A stretch of 64,000 bases of DNA from Alphaproteobacteria bacterium CG1_02_46_17 (GTDB taxonomy: Bacteria > Pseudomonadota > Alphaproteobacteria > Micavibrionales > Micavibrionaceae), in the NCBI GenBank assembly GCA_001871905.1, contig MNUG01000021.1:1-64000 (forward strand), in the 5' to 3' direction. Positions 53,341-60,605 of the stretch are shown here, in pieces. Below the pieces are notes generated by a model. The model searched no databases. It saw only the letters and a list, made by a program, of their open reading frames with translations, and had not been told where the DNA came from. The translations under genes and the position numbers were made by a program. Within the stretch, counting starts at the first letter, position 1. Each line of letters begins with the position of its first letter.

Positions 53341-54879
53341 CTAGTTTGAAGTTCCTGTAGTTGCAGCCGTTGCCGCACTTGTCGAAGATGTAGTTGTCGA
53401 TGTCGATGTTGTTGACGTTGTCCGACTGGACGATGACAAAGATCTGTCAAACAACAAACGAACTCGGTCATTACCACTCAGGAATTCGATACCGTTTTCA
53501 ACAATATCAACTTTCCATTCCACACCGCCAAGAACAATGTTCTGGTCATCGGAAATTACACGGCTACCACCGGGGCCATTTATGATGGCTTTTTTCGGAG
53601 AGTGGGACGTAATGATAAACCCTTCAAGCGCCTGACGTTTATCCGCAGGTTTTACGGATACTGCCGGTGTGCCGATATCCGAAACCACAACAGCTTTGGT
53701 ATCACGATTGACTACAGATTTGGCATCCCCACGAACAGGGATGACAAGAACTCCACGCGCCCCATCATGATTGATACGAATATCTTCGATCAACTCGCCT
53801 GCTCTGACTGGTGACCAGGTTAATGTCAAAGGACATGCCTCAACAGGTTCAAGAACCCCGCCATTCAGGCATCCGGTCTGGGCAATGCTCAAGCCCGTAT
53901 CGGAGCTGGCCAATGAAATATCTCTCAGTTGCAGAGCGGAATCCCCCACATTGACCAGAGATAAAGTCATAGAAGCTTCGTTGGTTATACTCCCAAAATC
54001 CAGTTCCTCTTGCGAAGATACCAATAGCCCAACACCCGGAACTGCTTCAGGGAATATGTTGGCTTTGGTCACATCTTCAGGATCATAAGACCCTTTGAGA
54101 TTTACGCTGGCCACCTTGGTTGGGCCATCATGCTGGACAATCAAAACACCATCAGACTGGCCTTTTGTAATTGGGGCCCATGTTACCGTTGCAATACAGG
54201 CCTGTCCGACTTCCAGATCTCCGCAATCACTTGATATGCTGTATCCGGATTGAGCAGAGGCCTCTATACCGATTTTTTTAATAGCCACAGGTTGGGAGGT
54301 CACATTTCTGAAAATAACCGATTTAACCAACGGGCGGCTGCTGTCCATTGTTCCAAAGTCCAGTTCGTTCGGGATCGCCTCGACATCACTCAACAATGTA
54401 TCAGTTTCATTGTCCCCAGATTCGACCGTTCCCGTCATGGAAGCCGTTACAATACGGGCGCGTCCACTATGCCGTAAAAGCATCTCAACCCGCCAGTTTC
54501 CAACCTTCAACCCTTTAACTGCAACAACGACCGCACATTCGGCACCAGATGGCAACGCTTCCTTGCTACTACATTCATTCAGGGACACCTCTGCGTTAAC
54601 CGTTGAGGAGGGATAAAGATTAACCTGACCGATTTGAACGTCTTTACCGGATTCGTTTTTGAATTTCACAACAACCTGAGAAGCAGAACCCACCGTAATC
54701 TCACCGGCTTTAACTTCTTTTTCAACAGCACCCAACCCTTCGCCGGAGGCCGTCCCGCTTCCTCTCGCCGCAGGATCACCCAACGCGTTAGCAAAAGACA
54801 CGGCAGGGACAAACAGGATCGCAACGACCGTTGCGGTCAATAATCCATATGATTTTATTGTGTCACATGTTTTTTTCAT
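53341..54879 (-). CDS. Exported ASH-repeat protein with PilP/GspC-like C-terminal domain
   Basis: This 512-residue protein has a signal peptide (about 1-31). Two or three ASH/choice-of-anchor-D repeats follow: NELDFGTMDSSRPLVKSVIF ending in VQHDGPTKVASVNLKG, and ELDFGSITNEASMTLSLVNV ending in INHDGARGVLVIPVRG. A segment at about 413-480 (LEGFIITSHSPKKAIINGPG, VISDDQNIVLGGVEWKVD) has the pattern of the HR beta-barrel of PilP/GspC that docks on the secretin N-domain. A Ser/Thr-rich tail ends it. It lies between the secretin and ATPase genes, where pilO and pilP sit in R64-type loci. The HR assignment is my inference. Confidence 0.6.
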   Translation of the reverse strand: MKKTCDTIKSYGLLTATVVAILFVPAVSFANALGDPAARGSGTASGEGLGAVEKEVKAGEITVGSASQVVVKFKNESGKDVQIGQVNLYPSSTVNAEVSLNECSSKEALPSGAECAVVVAVKGLKVGNWRVEMLLRHSGRARIVTASMTGTVESGDNETDTLLSDVEAIPNELDFGTMDSSRPLVKSVIFRNVTSQPVAIKKIGIEASAQSGYSISSDCGDLEVGQACIATVTWAPITKGQSDGVLIVQHDGPTKVASVNLKGSYDPEDVTKANIFPEAVPGVGLLVSSQEELDFGSITNEASMTLSLVNVGDSALQLRDISLASSDTGLSIAQTGCLNGGVLEPVEACPLTLTWSPVRAGELIEDIRINHDGARGVLVIPVRGDAKSVVNRDTKAVVVSDIGTPAVSVKPADKRQALEGFIITSHSPKKAIINGPGGSRVISDDQNIVLGGVEWKVDIVENGIEFLSGNDRVRLLFDRSLSSSSRTTSTTSTSTTTSSTSAATAATTGTSN

Positions 54880-54890
54880 CGGTCGATCCT

Positions 54891-56777
54891 CTATTGTCCC
54901 AAAACGTCATAATTTACGATAACCGAGGGCTTCGACTTTGCCGAGTCTTCCGGCAAAGACTCCGGCATTGAAACCTCAACGGCTGGCCTTGCATTCTTCA
55001 CTGGCAGGACTTCATAAGAAGAATCCTCCACATCCTTTGTTTCGGCATCCGGTTCAGAGGATATTTCCTCTTCCAATTCATTCGAAACCACTTGATTAAA
55101 GGTTGGGTTCACGGGTTCTACAGCAACAGATTGCACCACCGGTGACTGATCGTTTATTGACGTTGCATCAACGACAGAAACAGGATTTTCAGGCAATTCG
55201 GGGGCAACAGCAGAAACCGGAGACGGTGTTGGTTCCTGCACCACAGGTGCAACAATAGGAGTCAGTTGTGGAATGTTTGGCTGAATGACCATGGTTTGAT
55301 TTATGTTGGTTGGATAATTCCCTTTTCTCGGCGTTCCCATTTGTTCGGATGTGAAAACAACAACCCGGGGACGCAGCAAGAAAACCAGTTCTGTATTGGA
55401 TGCCTGAGCCGCACGCGAGAGCGGGATCGACGGTTCACTGGACCCTATACCTTCCTTATCAAGGCTATCTGTTTCACGCACCAGACCCGCAATCAGGAGA
55501 AGATCTCCGGGACGAATACGTACCTGCGTTTCCAATTCCCGTTCGGTTGTTTGGGGCAATTGAACAACAGCGTCAGGGTTATCATCAAAGGTGTCGATCC
55601 GGCGGACTTCTTGCAACAGAATACTGATATCACCATAAACAGTCGAGTTATCCCAGTTGGAACCGATATTCAGAGTAAAACCACTATCCACGGAGTCTGT
55701 TGTTGTCGAAACCGTTGTTGTGCCACCGTCTGTTGTTGTCCGCGATAAAGACGCCACATAGTTTTGAGTGTCTGCCACACGCAATTTTGCCGCAGAGCCC
55801 GACAGAACAGTGATTTGCGGTTGCGACACAGTTCTAACTGCGCCATAGGACGACACAAACTGGAAGACGTCACTCACATCAAAATCAACAATTCCTGTTG
55901 TTGGCAAACCGATACTGATAGGGCTTCCTACGTTCGGGTCGGCAACTCCCGTTACGTTAATCCCGAAGTTATAACGGCCCAAAGATTCAAATGAAGACCA
56001 TTTAATCCCCGTTGTATTTCCTGAATCCAGAGAGACTTCCCAGACATATGTTTCAAAAACCACCAGCGCTGTGTTGGAACGCAAACGCTGGAAATAACGC
56101 TGCGCTAGCTCCGCAGTTCTTTGGCTGGCACGATAAACAATTGTACGGGTTCCGGTATCTGTAATCGGTGCGCTGCCTGTAATGCTCCCGATTGCACCAG
56201 AGATACTGGTCAGCAATCCGGCCATACTGTCTGTCGCCACAATCGGAGGAACAGATACGGTGAAAACCTGAGTATCTTTTACAACCAGAATCCCGTTTTG
56301 ATATGAGCAATACATATCACCCAACGAGCAGATTTCAGAGACGATAGAATCCATCGACCCCTTCAAGTTGGTGATGGTAATTGTTTTGGTCAGACTGTTT
56401 TCGGTTTCAAAGGCGATAGGTATATTTGTCCCATCAAGAACCAGCTGAAGCGCGCCTGCCAATGTTTCTCCGCGTAGCTCAAAGGGCCCCACAATCGTTG
56501 ATGGCAAAGGATCTCCGGTTTCAGATTGGGGAACCAGAATATCATCCCCCAATGGCAGATAAATAATCGGGTCGGAATTTTCGTTGAGAGCTTTACCTCT
56601 CTCTTCAGCAATTTTCGGGGAAGGAATAGATACGTTGCGAGCTTTGGGGCCAATGGCATCGGCACATCCGGAAAGCATAAATCCAGATGACACGCATAGA
56701 GCCAATCCTGCTAGAATACCTCTGTGAATTTTTTGTCTTTTTGAAACCGATGACATTAATCCCAACCTTCTCATCAT
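54891..56777 (-). CDS. Type IVb pilus secretin lipoprotein (PilN/BfpB-like)
   Basis: This 628-residue outer membrane secretin has a lipobox LSGC near residue 37. N-terminal STN/N-domain segments follow (FELRGETLAGALQLVLDGTN). The secretin core has VFETYVWEVSLDSGNTTGI, VRTVSQPQITVLSGSAAKLR, TQVRIRPGDLLLIAGLVRET and the C-terminal ELVFLLRPRVV. A long acidic tail of about 150 residues (EEEISSEPDAETKDVEDS) lies beyond the core. It is the first of five pilus genes on the minus strand. The start may be any of three Met codons at the beginning. Confidence 0.9.
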   Translation of the reverse strand: MMRRLGLMSSVSKRQKIHRGILAGLALCVSSGFMLSGCADAIGPKARNVSIPSPKIAEERGKALNENSDPIIYLPLGDDILVPQSETGDPLPSTIVGPFELRGETLAGALQLVLDGTNIPIAFETENSLTKTITITNLKGSMDSIVSEICSLGDMYCSYQNGILVVKDTQVFTVSVPPIVATDSMAGLLTSISGAIGSITGSAPITDTGTRTIVYRASQRTAELAQRYFQRLRSNTALVVFETYVWEVSLDSGNTTGIKWSSFESLGRYNFGINVTGVADPNVGSPISIGLPTTGIVDFDVSDVFQFVSSYGAVRTVSQPQITVLSGSAAKLRVADTQNYVASLSRTTTDGGTTTVSTTTDSVDSGFTLNIGSNWDNSTVYGDISILLQEVRRIDTFDDNPDAVVQLPQTTERELETQVRIRPGDLLLIAGLVRETDSLDKEGIGSSEPSIPLSRAAQASNTELVFLLRPRVVVFTSEQMGTPRKGNYPTNINQTMVIQPNIPQLTPIVAPVVQEPTPSPVSAVAPELPENPVSVVDATSINDQSPVVQSVAVEPVNPTFNQVVSNELEEEISSEPDAETKDVEDSSYEVLPVKNARPAVEVSMPESLPEDSAKSKPSVIVNYDVLGQ

Positions 56778-56809
56778 GTTAATTTCCGCTTTATTCCCAA
56801 CTTAATTTT

Positions 56810-57190
56810 TTATCTGATTTTCTCAGTTTGACCTATGGCACGTTCCACCATTTTCACCAAACGATCCTTGTGCACCGGCTTCATGAGAACGGCACTGACA
56901 TTCCATTTACTGGCTTCGTTCAACAAGTCCGGGTTTTGATCACCTGTTACTAATATAATTGGTATGCGCGTATCCCGTCCCCGTACGATCTTGATAAATT
57001 CAAAACCGTCAATCGGGGTCATACGAACGTCCAATACAATCAGGGCCACCTGAGAAGACAGGACTTCCTGAGCCGAAGAGCCGTCTGTTGCTTCAATAAC
57101 TTCATATCCAGCATCAATCAGATACCTGACAATTTGCATTCTCACGAAATCATTATCTTCAACGACTAATATTTTTCTAGTTTGAGGCAT
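56810..57190 (-). CDS. Single-domain response regulator
   Basis: This CheY-like protein of about 126 residues has KILVVEDNDFVRM with the acidic pair, phosphoacceptor Asp in LIVLDVRMTPIDGFE, Thr in ILVTGDQ and Lys in LMKPVHKDRL. No output domain is present. It is just upstream of the secretin gene (32 bases) and divergent from the prepilin peptidase, so it may control pilus assembly or twitching. No histidine kinase is encoded nearby. The frame stays open to 57271 but the ATG at 57190 gives the standard N-terminus. Confidence 0.88.
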   Translation of the reverse strand: MPQTRKILVVEDNDFVRMQIVRYLIDAGYEVIEATDGSSAQEVLSSQVALIVLDVRMTPIDGFEFIKIVRGRDTRIPIILVTGDQNPDLLNEASKWNVSAVLMKPVHKDRLVKMVERAIGQTEKIR

Positions 57191-57353
57191 AACTGGGTGC
57201 AAAACTTTTGAGGTGTAAGACGAACGAATCAAGTCGCGCATAAATGCACGTATCCGTGAAGGGTAAAACAAAGATAAGTGTTATGCAATCATAGACTTAA
57301 CTTATGTACGCAAGCATAGTATGATCTTATATATGACACTACATGGAATTGTT

Positions 57354-57866
57354 ATGGATATATTTCTCAACTATCTTCCCGCTTTTTGCTCGATCGCCGC
57401 CATCCTGACACTCATAACACTTTCGGTTATTGATTTCAGAACATGGATTCTGCCGGACTGGCTCAACCTTATATTAGCAATTCTTGGCATAACCTTTCAC
57501 GCCAGTACTTCCTTCTTTTTCATGCCGCCCTCGGGCTTGTTTTATGGCGCGGCAGTCGGGGCAGGAATCCTTTATCTTATCAGGATGGGCGGGAATTATT
57601 ATTATAAACAAGACACTCTGGGTCTGGGAGATGTCAAGCTGTTAGGGGCTGCAGGCCTCTGGCTTGGCGTTGAGGGTGTCGTTATGGCCATGACGGTCGG
57701 CGCCTTTGCAGGCCTGATCCACGGGATTATTGTCGCCGTTTATCGTGGCATTAAGGAAAAGAGCCGCCCAAATCTTAACCGCCTTATGATTCCGGCGGGG
57801 CCCGGATTTTGTATCGGCATTCTGATAATTGGCATATGGCAATACGCCAATTACGTTATGGAATAA
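57354..57866 (+). CDS. Prepilin peptidase (A24 family, TadV/PilU type)
   Basis: This polytopic protein of about 170 residues has both catalytic aspartates: the first in VIDFRTWILPDWLN and the second in GLGDVKLLGAAG. It lacks the N-terminal methylase and Cys-rich domain of PilD, so it is the short peptidase-only type. It should process pseudopilins such as the TadE-like proteins or an unlinked type IVb pilin. In-frame ATG codons at 57321 and 57336 are alternatives; 57354 has the better spacing (GGAATTGTT). It is divergent from the response regulator gene. Confidence 0.88.
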   Translation: MDIFLNYLPAFCSIAAILTLITLSVIDFRTWILPDWLNLILAILGITFHASTSFFFMPPSGLFYGAAVGAGILYLIRMGGNYYYKQDTLGLGDVKLLGAAGLWLGVEGVVMAMTVGAFAGLIHGIIVAVYRGIKEKSRPNLNRLMIPAGPGFCIGILIIGIWQYANYVME

Positions 57867-57879
57867 ACAATAAATTGTG

Positions 57880-57946
57880 GCCAGATTCTTCTACAAGACG
57901 GAGAAGACTGGACAAGATCACTCAAAATGAGTCATAAGCGTTTTTT
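57880..57946 (+). promoter_or_regulatory. Leader of pyrB with two hairpins
   Basis: An imperfect hairpin (CCAGATTCTTC 57881-57891 with GAGAAGACTGG 57901-57911) and a second stem (ACTCA 57920-57924 with TGAGT 57928-57932) precede a TTTTTT run and the pyrB start codon. No Shine-Dalgarno site is evident. The arrangement could be an attenuator or just a terminator for the peptidase gene. This is a shape observation only. Confidence 0.3.
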
Positions 57947-58870
57947 ATGACCCGTAAAATTTCTGTTTCCCATCTATGTGACATCGCGCCACTCAGCACC
58001 GATGATATTACGACAATTCTGGATCGTGCTTCTTTTTTCAAACAAGCTTTGAAAAATCAATCCGTTCCCCGCACGCTGGACCATAAAGTCGTTTTGACTT
58101 TATTTACCGAGAACTCAACTCGCACCAGAAATTCATTTGAAATGGCTGCCCTACGTTTGGGCGCCAACCTGATGAATTGGGACGAAAAGATATCGTCTGC
58201 CCAGAAAGGCGAGACATTCAGCGATACGTTGCGTTATCTGAATGGGTATCACCCTGATGCGATTGTGATCCGCCACCATGAATATAATGCTCCGAATTAT
58301 GTGGCCGGACTTGTCGATTGTCCGGTGATAAATGCAGGAGACAGTTACCGCGAACACCCGACACAAGCTTTGCTTGATGCGTTCACCATACGGGAATCCA
58401 AAGGTCGTCTAGAGGGCGTCAAGGTCGCCATTATCGGTGATCTGGCTCATAGTCGCGTTGCCGGATCAAACGTGCCTCTTCTGACCAAAATGGGAGCAAC
58501 TGTGCACTTGATTGCACCAAAAAATTTACAACCGCAGAAAACTCCTGATGGAGTTACATTATTTGAAACACTTGAGGACGGTCTTCCAGGCTGTGATGTT
58601 GTCATGACGTTGCGTATCCAGAAAGAGCGCATGGACGCTTCCGCCGTTCCGAATGATACCTCCTACTTCCATGCGTATGGTCTGACGCAAAGTCATCTGG
58701 CACTGGCAAAACCCGATGCCATCGTCATGCATCCAGGCCCGATGAACCGTGGAGTCGAAATTGCCGACGATGTCGCAGATGACCCAAGACAGAGCGTTAT
58801 CTTCCAGCAAGGTGCAAATGGTGTCCCTGTGCGGATGGCTGTCCTTGATTTATTAGTAGGTCAAAAATGA
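57947..58870 (+). CDS. pyrB: Aspartate carbamoyltransferase catalytic subunit
   Basis: This 307-residue enzyme makes carbamoyl-aspartate, the committed pyrimidine step. The carbamoyl-phosphate loop is FTENSTRTRNSFE, and the other site elements are LRYLNGYHPDAIVIRHHE, NAGDSYREHPTQALLD, DLAHSRVAGSN, MTLRIQKER and VMHPGPMNRGVEI. It begins a run of overlapping genes (ATGA with plsY). The pyrC gene that often follows pyrB is absent. Confidence 0.97.
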   Translation: MTRKISVSHLCDIAPLSTDDITTILDRASFFKQALKNQSVPRTLDHKVVLTLFTENSTRTRNSFEMAALRLGANLMNWDEKISSAQKGETFSDTLRYLNGYHPDAIVIRHHEYNAPNYVAGLVDCPVINAGDSYREHPTQALLDAFTIRESKGRLEGVKVAIIGDLAHSRVAGSNVPLLTKMGATVHLIAPKNLQPQKTPDGVTLFETLEDGLPGCDVVMTLRIQKERMDASAVPNDTSYFHAYGLTQSHLALAKPDAIVMHPGPMNRGVEIADDVADDPRQSVIFQQGANGVPVRMAVLDLLVGQK

Positions 58871-59496
58871 TCGACGCGATACTCAATCACATCCAACTAA
58901 ACGGTCTGCTGGGTTTTATCGGCGGATATCTTTTCGGCGCCATTCCTTTTGGTCTGGTATTATGTGTGGCCTTCGGATATGGCGACATTCGCAAAATCGG
59001 ATCCGGCAATATCGGCGCCACCAATGTATTAAGGACTGGCAATAAAAAACTTGCCGCCCTGACTGTTCTGCTTGATAGCAGCAAAGGTTTTATCGCCGTT
59101 CTGGTCGCGGCTGCCCTGCTCGATAAACATGCCATGTTCGGTGCCGCGTTAGGAGCCATTGTCGGTCATAATTTTCCGGTCTGGTTAAAATTCAAAGGTG
59201 GAAAAGGTGTTGCCACAACACTGGGAACTTTTTTGGCCCTGTCATGGCCCGTCGGACTGGCGTGTTGTGCCACATGGCTGGTTACTGCCGTTATCAGCCG
59301 CATTTCTTCGCTTTCGGCTTTGTTGGCTTTGGGGGCGGCACCTTTCTTTGTGGCGTGGTTTGGTGACCCGAAACAGCTTTATCTGGTGACATTGATTTCT
59401 GCACTCGGATGGATGCGCCACCGCGCCAATATCGAGCGGCTGATGAAGGGGGAAGAACCTAAAATCACCCTCAAGAAAAAGAGCGAGCCCAAATGA
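58867..59496 (+). CDS. plsY: Glycerol-3-phosphate acyltransferase PlsY
   Basis: This 209-residue membrane enzyme moves acyl groups from acyl-phosphate to glycerol-3-phosphate, the first step of phospholipid synthesis. It shows the family motifs GSGNIGATNVLRTG, GHNFPVWLKFKGGKGVAT and the C-terminal RHRANIERLMKGEEPK. Start and stop overlap pyrB and dprA (ATGA both), so the three are coupled. Confidence 0.96.
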   Translation: MIDAILNHIQLNGLLGFIGGYLFGAIPFGLVLCVAFGYGDIRKIGSGNIGATNVLRTGNKKLAALTVLLDSSKGFIAVLVAAALLDKHAMFGAALGAIVGHNFPVWLKFKGGKGVATTLGTFLALSWPVGLACCATWLVTAVISRISSLSALLALGAAPFFVAWFGDPKQLYLVTLISALGWMRHRANIERLMKGEEPKITLKKKSEPK

Positions 59497-60593
59497 ATAT
59501 TGGTGCGGAACAGATTGACCAGCTCAGGTTATACCGCACCGAAAGCGTGGGGCCAATTACGTTTCATCGTTTGATGCAAAAATACGGATCAGCTTCCGAA
59601 GCGATTGCAGCCCTGCCCCATATTGTTAAAACAAAACAGGTTTCTGTTGCGTCACGCGCAGATGCCGAACGTGAAATAGACGCGTTGGAAAAGCTCGGCG
59701 GGCAAATGATCTTTGCCGGAGACGACCGTTATCCCCTGTCCTTATCTGCGATTGAAGATGCTCCGGCTGTCTTGAGTGTTCTTGGCAATCTTGACCTTTT
59801 GCAAAAACAATCAGTGTCAATCGTTGGAAGCCGCAATGCATCCCTTAATGCCCGCAAGCTTGCCAGTAAAATGGCGCGCGATTTGGGTGAGGCTGATTTT
59901 GCTGTCATATCCGGTTTGGCACGCGGCATTGATACGGCTGCCCATGAAGGGTCTTTGTCATCAGGTACAGTTGCGGTAGTGGCAGGTGGCGTTGATATTA
60001 TCTATCCGAAAGAGAATACCGACCTGTACAAGAAGATCTGCGAGAATGGGGCGGTCATATCCGAATGCGCGCTGGGTATGCAACCTCTTGCCCAGCATTT
60101 CCCGAAAAGAAATAGAATTGTATCGGGTTTATCCGAAGGCACAGTGGTGGTCGAAGCCAATTTCCGCTCCGGTTCCCTGATTACCGCGCGGATGGCCGCC
60201 GAACAGGGTCGTGATGTCATGGCCGTTCCCGGATTTCCATCCGATCCCAGATCAGAAGGAACCAATGCGCTGATCCGTGATGGCGCGACAATGGTTCGTC
60301 ATGCGGCTGATGTTATCGAGGCTGTTCAATCTTTTCTGAAAGAGCATGTGCAACGCCAGACCAGCCTGCAAGGCTTTGCCGGACTATCGGATAGCGCAGA
60401 AATTATAGAGTTTCCATCGGCAAATATTCGAGATGTCATATTACCGGAACTGTCCACAACACCCGTTGGAGTTGACGAAATCATCCGGACGTGCCATTTG
60501 AAGAGTGCAGAGGTACAAGGGCTGTTGTTGGAAATGGAGCTGGATGGCACCATTTTTCGCCTTCCGGGTAACAGAATTTGTTTGGCGAAATAA
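59493..60593 (+). CDS. dprA: DNA-processing protein DprA
   Basis: This 366-residue protein loads RecA on incoming single-stranded DNA during natural transformation. The Rossmann-like core shows SIVGSRNASLNARK, ISGLARGIDTAAHEG, VVAGGVDIIYP and FPKRNRIVSGLSEGTVVVEA. A C-terminal winged-helix-like domain (VDEIIRTCHLKSAEVQGLLLE) is present. It overlaps plsY and sits 12 bases before topA. Confidence 0.96.
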   Translation: MNIGAEQIDQLRLYRTESVGPITFHRLMQKYGSASEAIAALPHIVKTKQVSVASRADAEREIDALEKLGGQMIFAGDDRYPLSLSAIEDAPAVLSVLGNLDLLQKQSVSIVGSRNASLNARKLASKMARDLGEADFAVISGLARGIDTAAHEGSLSSGTVAVVAGGVDIIYPKENTDLYKKICENGAVISECALGMQPLAQHFPKRNRIVSGLSEGTVVVEANFRSGSLITARMAAEQGRDVMAVPGFPSDPRSEGTNALIRDGATMVRHAADVIEAVQSFLKEHVQRQTSLQGFAGLSDSAEIIEFPSANIRDVILPELSTTPVGVDEIIRTCHLKSAEVQGLLLEMELDGTIFRLPGNRICLAK

Positions 60594-60605
60594 CGAGGTA
60601 TATAT

